64,000 nucleotides of DNA, taken from contig NZ_BAKN01000001.1 of NCBI RefSeq assembly GCF_000614205.1, positions 62,001 to 126,000 of the forward strand, read 5' to 3'. Made by a program: the position numbers and the translations under genes. This document shows positions 36,921-46,237 of this stretch, piece by piece. The notes beneath the pieces are model-generated. The model was not told the origin of the DNA. It saw only the letters and a list, made by a program, of their open reading frames with translations, and did no database searches. Within the stretch, counting starts at the first letter, position 1. The number at the start of each line of letters is the position of its first letter. The DNA comes from Hoylesella saccharolytica JCM 17484 (GTDB lineage Bacteria > Bacteroidota > Bacteroidia > Bacteroidales > Bacteroidaceae).

Positions 36921-37025
36921 GTTCTTGCTTATACTATAAAGGAATCTAAGCAATTACCTGAACCCCGCATTACCCTCATCATAGGATGCTAAACGCCCTT
37001 GCACTGCGTGTGCAAGGGGGCGTTT
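36921..37025 (+). ncRNA. Probable tracrRNA (anti-repeat plus terminator hairpin)
   Basis: The segment 36921-36957 is a diverged, shortened copy of the CRISPR repeat (19 of the first 22 bases agree). It begins exactly 30 bp after the last repeat. As plus-strand RNA, its AAGCAA..UUAC part pairs with the 5' end of the minus-strand crRNA repeat, with one bulged base. The tail holds a small CATC-ATAG-GATG hairpin, then a long stem (36991-37025, AAACGCCC.. against ..GGGCGTTT). The total, about 105 nt, fits type II tracrRNAs. The hairpin also lies behind the convergent lipoprotein gene and may serve as its terminator. No plus-strand promoter was found. The alternative is a decayed end repeat. Confidence 0.6.
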
Positions 37026-37075
37026 GGTATGAAACGAAAGACCACTGTGTAACTTTAACGTAACGTCTTTATATA

Positions 37076-38446
37076 CTACGGCAGAATCAGATGTACCTTC
37101 ATCGTTTTCTCCACCCCATCTACAGCCGTTTCGTTAACCGATGTCAGTCTATACTTTATGTCGAGGAAATAACCCTTTTTCTCTGCTCCTATAACCTCAA
37201 TCTGAGGCTCTTCAAGGTAAATGTCACGATCTTTTGTCTCGCTGCTCGTCGGAATCCACGCCGTTACGTTATAGTTTCCGTTCTCGCTTTTCACTTTTAC
37301 GGGTTCTAAGTCTACATAACCGCTACCTCGTTTTATCGACATTTGTACAAGGTTTATCCACAACCTCGAATCTATGCGTTTTACTTCTTCACTCTTATCG
37401 CCATCAGCTGTATTCCTAAATTTCTTTCCAAAGAATTGGTTTACCTCTGTTTTGCCAGCTATAGCCCACTCTTTGTTCAAGTCGGAAAGCGGTTTAAAGC
37501 CTGTAAGCGTCAATGTAAACTGCGCCAGTTCTGTTTCAGAGCCATCTTTGGGAGTAAGTTTGATCGTTAGGTCGATGGTGTTGTTGCCATCGCTCTTCTG
37601 CTTACCTTCTAAAAGCGGAGCAAACTTATCAGTATCGTACTTAATTAACGAGCCATAGAATACGTCAAGATGTCGATACACGCCACGCATATACAGCTTA
37701 CCGGTGGCATCGGTATCTACGGTAAATTGCTTTGCATAATAAAGGTTCTTATCAATGGTAAGGCTTGGTGCTCCATTGCTTCCGCTACCCGTTTTTCCCT
37801 GAATGCCGTTGTAGGTGATGGTAAACAAGATACGGCCTGAATGACTATTGTTGGGCACATACTTCACATCGCTAATGGTGGTTTTGCCCCAATCGTCGGC
37901 TGTAAAGGTGTAATGATTGTTTCCATCGGGTGTAGATGAAATGAGGTCGACAAATTTTGCAAGGTAAGCCGCAGTAAACTTGTCGGTCTTTTTCAAGCGA
38001 AAAAGCGTGTCGAAATCGAACTCCGTTAAGTAGTCTACATCCTCTTTCCATTTTGCATAGGCGCGTATCGCCATATCTTGGTTGGTTGGTTTCTGGGCAA
38101 AGCCAGAAAAATCGGCCTCCATTTCGAAAGGTTTTGCACCTACAGTTCCCGCTACTTTAAGGGTGAACGTACCTTTTTGGTCATCGCGTTTCATCTCAGT
38201 TACGGCTGTAACGTTTATTTCCTTGCCGTCGATAGTTTTCTTTCCGAGGTCGACTTTTGCCTTTTCTAAGGCTTGGGATACGTTAAGCTGTTTGTCGAGG
38301 TTGAAATATTTCACGATGTCCGCGGCTTTTACCTCAGACGTTTCTTCTTGTGTTGGTGGTTTTTGTGGTGTGGGGGTTGGTCCATCATCGCCTCCACAGG
38401 CAGTGAAAAGTATGATTATGGCTACCGAAAAAAGAATTTTCTTCAT
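37076..38446 (-). CDS. Lipoprotein of unknown function
   Basis: A 456-residue product with a lipoprotein signal (ILFSVAIIILFTACGGDDG, lipobox TAC) and a Pro/Thr-rich linker (GPTPTPQKPPTQEE). The rest is rich in beta strands, with repeated segments about 150 residues apart that begin with a helix and KFVDLIS/QFFGKKF-like motifs. No enzyme motif is visible. It is probably a surface or periplasmic protein of Bacteroidales. It converges on the CRISPR array, ending 51 bp from the tracrRNA hairpin. A CAAAAATA at 38509-38516 (TATTTTTG on the minus strand) may be its -7 box. Confidence 0.6.
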   Translation of the reverse strand: MKKILFSVAIIILFTACGGDDGPTPTPQKPPTQEETSEVKAADIVKYFNLDKQLNVSQALEKAKVDLGKKTIDGKEINVTAVTEMKRDDQKGTFTLKVAGTVGAKPFEMEADFSGFAQKPTNQDMAIRAYAKWKEDVDYLTEFDFDTLFRLKKTDKFTAAYLAKFVDLISSTPDGNNHYTFTADDWGKTTISDVKYVPNNSHSGRILFTITYNGIQGKTGSGSNGAPSLTIDKNLYYAKQFTVDTDATGKLYMRGVYRHLDVFYGSLIKYDTDKFAPLLEGKQKSDGNNTIDLTIKLTPKDGSETELAQFTLTLTGFKPLSDLNKEWAIAGKTEVNQFFGKKFRNTADGDKSEEVKRIDSRLWINLVQMSIKRGSGYVDLEPVKVKSENGNYNVTAWIPTSSETKDRDIYLEEPQIEVIGAEKKGYFLDIKYRLTSVNETAVDGVEKTMKVHLILP

Positions 38447-38851
38447 TTGTTAATCCTGTTTTAATACTAAACTGGTGCACCTTTCTCTCTCTTGTATATA
38501 GGCCTTTGCAAAAATAACACAGAGGCATCGGGTAATTGTGGTGCACAATAATTAAAATACAAAGATAATGAAAATAATTGATATTTTGGTAATTTAACGA
38601 GCGCATTAACATAATGTGTGGTTGAATAGAAAGTGAAAATGGGCAATGGAGAGATGTAAAATGCACCTCATTTATTTCTGTGCCTACGCCTTAATATATT
38701 AAGATGTAGAAAGAAAGTGTTGCATTGACCCAGAGATAAGGCAGGTTTTCAAGTTGTTATTTGTGGTACAAAGATTTTGAATGCAAAGTAAATCAGGACT
38801 TCAATGATTATGTTACGAGGTCAACGAAGTACACGAACATTCATCCACCTA

Positions 38852-39267
38852 CTTACAAATTGTAAGTTTTCGCCTTGTCAAGAAATCGGAAGCAACTTCG
38901 CGAGAGTGCCAACAAAATCATCTAACTTGTTCTTGGCTCGTAAAAACGCAAGAATTTTACGGTTGCGCATGTTGTTGATAATTAATTATTTGCGCGTTTT
39001 TGGATAGATTTTGCTTTCTTTTTGCTCTCTTGAAACGCCCTAAAATCGTGTTTTTCGGGGTGTAAAAACATAGGTTTTACCCTCCAAAAGCTGATGTTTT
39101 GTATGCTAAAAGCTATGCTTTTGCAACTCAAAACCTATGCTTTGGGAAAATCAATGCTGATTTTTCGCTTTTTTATCCCTTATTTTTCTCTGGATTGGAA
39201 ATGTGATTTGTAAGGAAAAGAGAAAACTAAAAGTGTTCTTAAACGTTAAAAAAGTAACAAATTGAAA
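38852..39267. repeat. Dispersed intergenic element, copy D (416 bp)
   Basis: Same orientation as B and C. The left end is CTTACAAATTGTAAG; the right end, reverse-complemented, is CTTTCAATTTGTTACTTTT. Palindrome units start at 39064, 39086, 39108 and 39130 (exact 22-bp period). An outer block at 39268-39400 is shared with copies A and E. The rest of 38447-39588 is A/T-rich with AAAAGGTGA-type low-complexity runs and shows no gene. Confidence 0.7.
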
Positions 39268-39589
39268 GCACCCTAAAAGGTGAAAAAGTAAAAAGGTGAA
39301 AGGGTATTTCCTGGATGAAGGAGGAAAGAATAAGGATGAAAGTTTATATGTCTCTCCGTCTTCTGCCACCTACTTCAACCAACCATGCCCCACCTTACTT
39401 ACCCAAGTAAAAGTGAAAAGGTTAAAAGGTGAAGGTTGAAAAGGTGAAAAATTGAAACGATACAGACGCCACACAAAAGACCAATAATCAATTAAGAAAC
39501 GAAATTCGACGTTAGTGAGCCAAAAGAGAATAATTAAAAATGGAAAGAATAAGGATGAAATCGAAATAAGAATATTTAGCAATTAAAAG

Positions 39590-39620
39590 TTGGAAGGTAT
39601 GAAATAAATACCTAACTTTG
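39590..39620 (+). promoter_or_regulatory. Promoter of greA
   Basis: TTG at 39590-39592, 20 bp, then TAACTTTG at 39613-39620. The leader to the greA ATG is about 110 nt. Confidence 0.75.
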
Positions 39621-39656
39621 CCACAAAATAAACCATAATAAGAGTTTTAGAGCATT

Positions 39657-39687
39657 AATTCCGACAACAAATGCAGCTGTCGGAATT
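39657..39687 (+). promoter_or_regulatory. Leader hairpin upstream of greA
   Basis: Perfect 10-bp arms (AATTCCGACA and TGTCGGAATT) around an 11-nt loop, followed by TATTTATT. It lies between promoter and gene, so it resembles an attenuator or a self-regulated terminator. The role is inferred. Confidence 0.5.
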
Positions 39688-39738
39688 TATTTATTATATC
39701 ACCTGAAAACGAGAATAATAATTTAAAATATTAAAGAT

Positions 39739-40206
39739 ATGGCATATATGTCACAAGAGGGCTACGACAACCTCGTAGCAGAGCTAAGACGGCTCGAATC
39801 AATTGAGCGTCCGAAAGCATCGGCGGCAATAGCCGAAGCAAGAGACAAGGGCGATTTAAGTGAAAACTCCGAGTATGATGCAGCTAAGGAGGCACAGGCA
39901 CATCTGGAGGATAAAATTAACCGTTTGAAAGTATCTATCAACGAAGCAAAGGTGATAGATACATCGCGTTTGAGTACTGATGCTGTACAGATTTTGTCAA
40001 CAGTAGAGATGACTAACCTGGCAACAAAGGCTAAAATGACGTACACCATCGTGAGCGAGAGCGAGGCTAACCTTAAAGAAGGAAAGATTGCTATTACTAC
40101 GCCCATAGCTCAGGGACTGCTGAACAAGAAAGAGGGTGACGAGGTGGAGATTACTATTCCGCGCGGAACCATTAAGTTGAGAATTGACAAAATAACGGTA
40201 GCATAG
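39739..40206 (+). CDS. greA: Transcription elongation factor GreA
   Basis: A 155-residue protein of normal length. The N-terminal coiled coil has GYDNLVAELRRLESIERPKA and the acidic tip DLSENSEYDAAKEAQ, which enters the RNA polymerase channel and promotes cleavage of backtracked RNA. The C-terminal FKBP-like domain ends GDEVEITIPRGTIKLRIDKI. It is followed after 4 bp by the HIT gene, so the two form an operon. Confidence 0.95.
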   Translation: MAYMSQEGYDNLVAELRRLESIERPKASAAIAEARDKGDLSENSEYDAAKEAQAHLEDKINRLKVSINEAKVIDTSRLSTDAVQILSTVEMTNLATKAKMTYTIVSESEANLKEGKIAITTPIAQGLLNKKEGDEVEITIPRGTIKLRIDKITVA

Positions 40207-40210
40207 ACGT

Positions 40211-40612
40211 ATGGATATATTTTCAAAGATTGCCGCAGGCGAAATACCCAGTTACAAATGTGCAGAGAGCGAGCGATTTTATGCTTTCCTGGACATTAAC
40301 CCATTGGTAAAAGGGCACACATTGGTTATTCCACGTCGCGAGGTAGATTATATCTTCGATATGGAAGATGAGGAATTGGCCGAATATCAAGTGTTTGCCA
40401 AGAAGGTGGCAAAGGCTGTTAAGGCTGCGTGTCCGTGTATAAAGGTGGCTGAAGTGGTAATAGGTTTAGAGGTAAGGCACGCACATATTCATCTTATTCC
40501 TATGAATTCGGAGGCAGATGTGGACTTTAAACGCGAAAAATTAAAGCCAAGCGAAAACGAATTGAGGGAGATTTCGGATAGAATTTACACAGAATTTATG
40601 AAGCTGAAGTAG
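40211..40612 (+). CDS. HIT family nucleotide-binding hydrolase
   Basis: A 133-residue protein starting MDIFSKIAAGEIPSYK, the standard Hint-like start. The histidine triad reads VRHAHIHLIPM near the C-terminus. It probably hydrolyses nucleoside phosphoramidates or dinucleotides in the cytosol. It is the second gene of the greA operon, and ends before a bidirectional terminator. Confidence 0.9.
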   Translation: MDIFSKIAAGEIPSYKCAESERFYAFLDINPLVKGHTLVIPRREVDYIFDMEDEELAEYQVFAKKVAKAVKAACPCIKVAEVVIGLEVRHAHIHLIPMNSEADVDFKREKLKPSENELREISDRIYTEFMKLK

Positions 40613-40641
40613 GGTTCTAACCGAGCTTATCGAAAAATATT

Positions 40642-40676
40642 GCCCCCGAAAAGTCTTTTATCAACTTTTCGGGGGC
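40642..40676. terminator. Bidirectional terminator between HIT and Nudix genes
   Basis: Perfect 13-bp arms GCCCCCGAAAAGT and ACTTTTCGGGGGC with a 9-nt loop, between two convergent genes. Confidence 0.8.
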
Positions 40677-40681
40677 AACGT

Positions 40682-41212
40682 TTATTTACCTTCTTTTCTA
40701 TTTTTGAGAAACCGATAAAGCCCCTGACGCACAGAGCGCAACCCAAATTGCTCGGTGTGAATATCGTTGGGCGAGAGCCACATACATTCTGCTGCGTCGT
40801 CCATCGCTTTGAGTTGTGTGTCGTCTTCCACTTCACAAAGAAAAAATAAATCGAGTGTTCGGATATTCATACCCGAATAAAGATACACGTTGGGCAGACT
40901 GAAAAGGTAGTGGCAAGACGTAACTTTTAGTCCTGTTTCTTCAAAGACCTCGCGTATAACTCCTTCTTCGGCAGTTTCACCAAGGTCTGCAAAGCCACCC
41001 GGTAAATCGAGTGTGCCCTTTCCCGGATCGTTTTTGCGGCGCTCAACCAATAGCTCTCCCTTTGCATTCAGAATAAAAGCAACGTTCGCACTACTGGGAT
41101 TTAAAAAGTATTCGAAGCCACAACCGGTACATTTTTTACTTTTTTCGGTGTTCTCTTCAAAGTGTTTGCTACCGCAATTGGGACAATAACTGAACTTTTC
41201 TAACGGGTGCAT
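40682..41212 (-). CDS. Nudix hydrolase with N-terminal zinc ribbon
   Basis: A 176-residue protein. A four-Cys zinc ribbon comes first (YCPNCGSKHF, KKCTGCGFEYF), as in NADH pyrophosphatase relatives. The Nudix box reads GGFADLGETAEEGVIREVFEETG, with all catalytic Glu residues. The substrate may be NADH or another nucleoside diphosphate. It is the last gene of a minus-strand run with doxX (24 bp upstream) and upp. Confidence 0.85.
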   Translation of the reverse strand: MHPLEKFSYCPNCGSKHFEENTEKSKKCTGCGFEYFLNPSSANVAFILNAKGELLVERRKNDPGKGTLDLPGGFADLGETAEEGVIREVFEETGLKVTSCHYLFSLPNVYLYSGMNIRTLDLFFLCEVEDDTQLKAMDDAAECMWLSPNDIHTEQFGLRSVRQGLYRFLKNRKEGK

Positions 41213-41236
41213 ACCCTTTGTAATGATTGCAAATGG

Positions 41237-41662
41237 TTAGTGTTCTAAGTTTTTACCCAACCAGCCGTCTATAGAATAACGCCCCGGTCCTGTAAAAAAC
41301 AAGAAGATAAAAACGATAAGATAAGCGAAGGCTAACTCGCCTTCGGTAATCGAACCATGGTGAGCGTAGAAGAAAGCAACGGACATTGTGAAAATGATGG
41401 GTATTAAAGCCAAGCGAGTTAATACACCAAATATCAGCGCTAATGAACACACCAATTCGCCAAAAATGGCTAAAACGAGCGATATTTCGTGTCCAACGCC
41501 AATCGGATCAGAAAAATTCTCTCCCATCATATTAAAGTTTTGCAGCTTTTGAAAGCCGTGAAAAGCCAACAATAAACCGAATATTACACGTGCCAAAAAC
41601 AATGATATGGCAGTTTTAAAACTCTGTTCGCTCGATGGGAACAATAAATGAAATACTTTCAT
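41237..41662 (-). CDS. DoxX family membrane protein
   Basis: A 141-residue protein with four hydrophobic helices (FLARVIFGLLLAFHGFQKL, LVLAIFGELVCSLALIFGVL, ALIPIIFTMSVAFFYAHHG, FAYLIVFIFLFFTGPGRYSIDGWL). The GPGRYSIDGW end is typical of DoxX. Its function is poorly known, with proposed links to quinone or thiosulfate redox. It lies between upp and the Nudix gene on the same strand with short gaps. Confidence 0.85.
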   Translation of the reverse strand: MKVFHLLFPSSEQSFKTAISLFLARVIFGLLLAFHGFQKLQNFNMMGENFSDPIGVGHEISLVLAIFGELVCSLALIFGVLTRLALIPIIFTMSVAFFYAHHGSITEGELAFAYLIVFIFLFFTGPGRYSIDGWLGKNLEH

Positions 41663-41699
41663 ACGTTTGCATTTAAAAGATGAATACCTTTATTTTATA

Positions 41700-42359
41700 T
41701 CATAATTTACCACCGTAACATAGGTCGCCGGCATCTCCAAAGCCTGGAACAATATATTTATGTTCGTTTAAACCCGGGTCGATGGCTGCACACCAAATGG
41801 TGGTTTGGTCTTCAGGAAAAGTATTTTTGATATGTGAGATGCCCTCGGGCGACGCGATAACGCAAGCCACATGAATGCGTTTGGGTGTACCTTTGGTAAG
41901 AAAAGCCTTGTATCCCAGCTCCATAGAACCACCTGTTGCCAACATCGGATCAGCGATAATAAGATTTTTTCCCTCAATACTGGGTGTAGCAAGATACTCT
42001 ACATGTATGCCAACTTTGGTGTGTTCGTCGTTTACATACTCGCGATAGGCAGATACAAAAGCGTTTCCGGCGTGATCAAAAATATTGAGAAAGCCGTTGT
42101 GAAAAGGAAGTCCTGCCCGGAAAATAGTAGCTAAAACCATCTCGTCTGTTGGTACGGCAACCGGCGATACGCCTAATGGTGTGGTGATATTCTTTGTTTC
42201 ATAATCGAGCGTCTTACTGATTTCGTATGCTTCTAATTCGCCTATCCGCTGAATGTTGTTACGAAAGAGAAGTCTGTTTTTCTGATATTCTACGTCACGA
42301 ATCTCTGCCAGATACTGATTGATAATCGAGTTCTGTTCACTAAAATTTACTATCTGCAT
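41700..42359 (-). CDS. upp: Uracil phosphoribosyltransferase
   Basis: A 219-residue cytosolic enzyme that makes UMP from uracil and PRPP. The PRPP loop is NLIIADPMLATGGSMELGYKA. The uracil-binding tail reads IDPGLNEHKYIVPGFGDAGDLCYGG. Dimer and hood segments (VPTDEMVLATIFRAGLPFHNGFL) fit the family. It is probably first in a upp-doxX-nudix operon, with a -7 box TATTTTTG on the minus strand (complement of 42394-42401). It is divergent from pckA. Confidence 0.93.
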   Translation of the reverse strand: MQIVNFSEQNSIINQYLAEIRDVEYQKNRLLFRNNIQRIGELEAYEISKTLDYETKNITTPLGVSPVAVPTDEMVLATIFRAGLPFHNGFLNIFDHAGNAFVSAYREYVNDEHTKVGIHVEYLATPSIEGKNLIIADPMLATGGSMELGYKAFLTKGTPKRIHVACVIASPEGISHIKNTFPEDQTTIWCAAIDPGLNEHKYIVPGFGDAGDLCYGGKL

Positions 42360-42516
42360 AGCGTTGTTGGGAATAAATAGGTTGTTTTGACTGCAAAAAT
42401 ATGAAATTTCGGCTTATTTTTGTAAAGCCCAAATTACAAAAGTGTTGGTACAAAAAAGTTTTTTATATTCTTTAACCTAAAATCAAAACCCAAGATGTTT
42501 TTTTATTTATTGAAAC

Positions 42517-42547
42517 TTGTTGCTTCTTTACTAATTTGTTAACTTTG
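42517..42547 (+). promoter_or_regulatory. Promoter of pckA
   Basis: TTG at 42517-42519, 20 bp, then TAACTTTG at 42540-42547. The gene starts 62 bp downstream. Confidence 0.75.
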
Positions 42548-42608
42548 TGCCCACAACGATAGTGGAACTATCCTAAGACAAAAGTTTTACATTTAATACA
42601 TTTATAAA

Positions 42609-44222
42609 ATGGCAAAGTTTGACAAGTCAGTACTTGAAAAGTACGGAATTACAGGAACAACAGAAGTTGTTTACAACCCTTCTTATGAGATGTTGTTCGA
42701 AGAAGAAACCAAAGCAGGTCTCGAAGGTTTTGAAAAAGGTCAGGTAACAGAATTGGGCGCAGTGAACGTGATGACAGGTGTTTATACCGGTCGTTCGCCT
42801 AAGGATAAGTTTATCGTTGACGATGAAAATTCTCACAATACAGTATGGTGGACATCCGATGAATATAAGAATGATAACCATCGTGCAAGCAAAGAAGCTT
42901 GGGATGTTGTAAACAAATTGGCAAAGAAAGAGCTGTCTAACAAGCGTTTGTTTGTAGTTGATGGCTTCTGTGGTGCCAACAAAGATACACGCATGAAGAT
43001 TCGCTTCATTGTTGAAGTGGCTTGGCAGGCACACTTTGTTACTAATATGTTTATTAAGCCTATCAACCAAGAAGAGCTTGATCAAGAACCCGACTTCATC
43101 GTTTACAATGCTTCAAAGGCTAAGGTTGAAAACTACAAAGAATTGGGTCTGAACTCTGAAACAGCAGTTGTATTCAACGTAACAACCAAAGAACAAGTAA
43201 TTTTGAACACATGGTACGGTGGTGAAATGAAGAAAGGTATGTTCTCAATGATGAACTACTACCTGCCGCTAAAAGGCATTGCTTCTATGCACTGTTCTGC
43301 CAACACCGACCTTGAAGGCAAAAATACAGCAATCTTCTTCGGTTTGTCGGGTACCGGTAAGACGACATTGTCTACCGATCCGAAACGTTTGCTTATCGGT
43401 GATGACGAGCACGGATGGGACGACAACGGCGTATTCAACTTCGAAGGCGGTTGCTATGCAAAGGTAATCAACCTTGACAAAGAGAGCGAACCCGATATCT
43501 ACGGTGCAATCAAACGCAATGCATTGCTCGAGAACGTTACTGTTGATGCAAACGGAAAGATTGACTTTACCGATGGAAGCACAACCGAGAATACCCGTGT
43601 TTCTTACCCTATCAACCACATTAAGAATATTGTGAAGCCTATTTCCGCAGGTCCCGCAGCCAAGCAGGTTATCTTCTTGAGTGCAGACGCATTCGGTGTG
43701 CTCCCTCCCGTATCTATCCTCAGCCCCGAACAAACGAAGTATTACTTCCTCTCAGGCTTCACCGCAAAGCTTGCAGGTACAGAACGTGGCATCACAGAGC
43801 CCACTCCTACCTTCTCAGCTTGCTTCGGACAAGCATTCCTTGAGTTGCATCCCACCAAGTATGCAGAGGAACTTGTGAAGAAGATGAATAAGAACGGAGC
43901 TAAGGCTTATCTTGTTAATACCGGATGGAACGGTACTGGCAAGCGTATCTCTATTAAAGATACTCGTGGTATTATCGATGGAATCTTGAGCGGTGCAATC
44001 AATGAAGCGCCCACCAAGAAGCTTCCTATCTTCAACTTCGAAATTCCCACACAACTGGAAGGTGTAGCAACGAACATCCTTGATCCGCGTGATACCTATG
44101 CAGATGCTGCACAGTGGGATGAGAAAGCTAAGGATTTGGCAGCTCGCTTCATCAAAAACTTCAATAAATACGAAGGTAACGAAGCCGGCAAAGCACTTGT
44201 TGCAGCAGGTCCGAAATTGTAA
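42609..44222 (+). CDS. pckA: Phosphoenolpyruvate carboxykinase (ATP)
   Basis: A 537-residue enzyme of normal length. The kinase-1a P-loop is [30 protein letters not shown]. Other conserved parts are [34 protein letters not shown] and the adenine-binding region [18 protein letters not shown]. It interconverts oxaloacetate and PEP. In Bacteroidales it often runs toward oxaloacetate, fixing CO2 during succinate fermentation. It is monocistronic, with promoter and terminator visible. Confidence 0.96.
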   Translation: MAKFDKSVLEKYGITGTTEVVYNPSYEMLFEEETKAGLEGFEKGQVTELGAVNVMTGVYTGRSPKDKFIVDDENSHNTVWWTSDEYKNDNHRASKEAWDVVNKLAKKELSNKRLFVVDGFCGANKDTRMKIRFIVEVAWQAHFVTNMFIKPINQEELDQEPDFIVYNASKAKVENYKELGLNSETAVVFNVTTKEQVILNTWYGGEMKKGMFSMMNYYLPLKGIASMHCSANTDLEGKNTAIFFGLSGTGKTTLSTDPKRLLIGDDEHGWDDNGVFNFEGGCYAKVINLDKESEPDIYGAIKRNALLENVTVDANGKIDFTDGSTTENTRVSYPINHIKNIVKPISAGPAAKQVIFLSADAFGVLPPVSILSPEQTKYYFLSGFTAKLAGTERGITEPTPTFSACFGQAFLELHPTKYAEELVKKMNKNGAKAYLVNTGWNGTGKRISIKDTRGIIDGILSGAINEAPTKKLPIFNFEIPTQLEGVATNILDPRDTYADAAQWDEKAKDLAARFIKNFNKYEGNEAGKALVAAGPKL

Positions 44223-44283
44223 GATTTTTGATTTTTTTATAAAATGATATTAAGATTAAATTAGTAAAAAAGTTTTCAAGAAG

Positions 44284-44314
44284 GCCTCGCCCGTGATGGG
44301 CGGGGCTTTTTTTG
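44284..44314 (+). terminator. Terminator of pckA
   Basis: Arms GCCTCGCCC and GGGCGGGGC with a 5-nt loop, then seven T. The following stretch up to 44571 shows no gene. Confidence 0.85.
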
Positions 44315-44571
44315 TTCTCATTTCCCATGCTGATCTGACCAACAGTTTGAATAAATATAGACAAGGTTGAGAGTAAAATCTCAGCCTAAAAATACGTTTA
44401 AATTATTCCTAAGTTGGGATTTCATTCTTCACAGATGCTTTATGCTGTCCCTACTTGAGGACTTATTCCCAATTCATAATAAATGATAAACAAGCTTTTT
44501 TGCGCTATTCAGTAGAGCTAACTATTGTGCAGTAGAGATAGAATGTAAAAACAAAAGGAAGTAAAAGGGAA

Positions 44572-45240
44572 TTAAGGAGCGACAATAGAGATAAGGTGGG
44601 CAAAGTCGTCGATGAGATAATTGGCGCCGGCTTGTACCAATTCGGAGCGTGTTCCGTTACCATAGGTAACACCACAGGTGAGAGTTGAGGCACCTTTTCC
44701 CATATTAATATCATAAATAGTGTCGCCCACTACAAGCGTTTCGTCAGCCTTTCTGCCCAGTTTTTCAAGAGTAACGAACACCGATTCAGGATGAGGCTTA
44801 TGATGTTTTACATCGTCTGCACTGATAATGAGTGAGATGTAGGGGGCGATTTCGAGGTCGTTGAGCAGACCGGGTAATGAAACTCGCCCACGACTACTTG
44901 CCACAGTAAGTGTTAAACCTTTTTGATACAGTGTTCGTATTGTTTCTAACACGTGGGGAAAAGGAGGTACGGCATCCGGTAGATTGTTGTCGCTAAAGAT
45001 GCGGCGATAGGTCTGTGTGCAGCTTTCTGCCGTTTCTTCGGTCATTGGTGCCAATTGCATAAAAGCCTCTTTGAGTGATAGTCCGATGGTCGAAGCACAG
45101 CGTTCTTCACCAGCAACAGGTAAGTTTTTCTCTCTGAGCGTTTGTTGCAGGGTATTGACAATCAGCCGACGCGAATCACCCAGCGTTCCATCGAAATCAA
45201 GTATAAGGGTTGTGATATTCATCTTTATTTTCATTTTCAT
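44572..45240 (-). CDS. HAD-superfamily phosphatase (phosphoglycolate-phosphatase-like)
   Basis: A 222-residue protein. HAD motif I is LILDFDGTLGDSRRLI, motif II sits in LTVASSRGR, motif III around KPHPESVF and motif IV in VVGDTIYDINMGKG. The cap between motifs I and II is helical (C1 type), as in Gph and beta-phosphoglucomutase. The substrate is unknown. The start could be one of several Met residues in MKMKIKMNITTLILDFDG; the ATG nearest LDFDG is plausible too. It lies 15 bp behind the PAP2 gene on the same strand. Confidence 0.8.
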   Translation of the reverse strand: MKMKIKMNITTLILDFDGTLGDSRRLIVNTLQQTLREKNLPVAGEERCASTIGLSLKEAFMQLAPMTEETAESCTQTYRRIFSDNNLPDAVPPFPHVLETIRTLYQKGLTLTVASSRGRVSLPGLLNDLEIAPYISLIISADDVKHHKPHPESVFVTLEKLGRKADETLVVGDTIYDINMGKGASTLTCGVTYGNGTRSELVQAGANYLIDDFAHLISIVAP

Positions 45241-45255
45241 GCTATGTAACCGTTT

Positions 45256-46237
45256 TTATCGGTCGCTCGTCTTCATTTTTCGCGACACCGCCATTAGCGA
45301 AACATACATCAATACGCCGGTGATAAGCCTGCGATGGCGTCGATGGCGTAATGGGCCATAATGTAAACGGTTGAGAAAAACATCAGAACAAAGAAAGGCA
45401 ACAGAAGATAGAAAAGTCGCCGGTTGCCTGTACGCCAGGCCAATAGCATAATAACCGTGCTGATACCCACATGACTGCTGGGGAATGCTGCCGTTGGACG
45501 CTCTCCGCTTCGTGTGCCTGCTCTACCATTTGGTAAAAGAAACCGTCGTGATAACCGGGACTTATCATGCGCTCGTTGTGGGTATTAAAGTAATCGTGCA
45601 CGTTGGGAAACACTCCGCGTGCTATCTCATCGAACCCGACAGCCGGGTAATAATACTGCGGGCCGGTTACGGGCAGGGCAATAAAGATGACGTAAAAGAT
45701 GAAGAAAGACGCGATAGTGACAAACGTTGCACGCTCAAACTCGGTGTAGCGGCATAGAAAATAGAACGCGGTTACAATAGCTATCATCGGAAAGTACGAC
45801 GCATAGCCCATATCCATCAATTCGCTGAAGATGTGTCCGGGAAGAACACGACTGAATTCGAGTGCCGGTTGAAAGCCGAAGAGCGATTGTTCAGCGCGTG
45901 CAAAGATGTGGTCGAGGTTCGGCAGGATGCGATTGAGCTCATAGGTATCGGGGTACCACCACGAAAGTAGCATCAGTTGGGCACCCACGCGTGCAAATCG
46001 AGTTATCCTACAGGGTATCAATCGGTATACGCCCCATAGCGCCAGTGTAATTGCTACCACACGTATGCGCCCCCAAATCATTGCTTCAGGGTTGGCCAAC
46101 TTTGTGTAAGTAAAGCACACCATCAATAGTGTCAGTAACAGATAGATCAGCACAACCCATTCTAAAGCCATCAATCCCCGTCGCGGTTTTTTTTCGATGG
46201 CGAAGTATTTTTTGATTTCTTTCATTGTTAAAGCCAT
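45256..46237 (-). pseudogene. PAP2-family membrane phosphatase, two one-base frameshifts
   Basis: The N-terminal frame (46237 down to about 45506) has five or six membrane helices and reads to FYQMVEQAHEA. One base must be restored at 45505-45506 to continue with GERPTAAFPSSHVGISTVIML, the second phosphatase motif (SSH). Another base is needed at 45324-45326 to continue from AHYAIDAIAGL (third motif, His and Asp) into ITGVLMYVSLMAVSRKMK and the stop at 45256. With both repairs it is a normal PAP2 enzyme that dephosphorylates lipid phosphates at the inner membrane. Two independent breaks in one otherwise conserved gene favour sequencing error. Its start overlaps the epimerase gene end by 10 bp. 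Confidence 0.78.

Noticed and set aside
36921..36957. Simple decayed terminal repeat rather than anti-repeat
   Set aside because: Not excluded, but the retained pairing at the crRNA 5' end and the following strong hairpin favour tracrRNA. Kept as an alternative.
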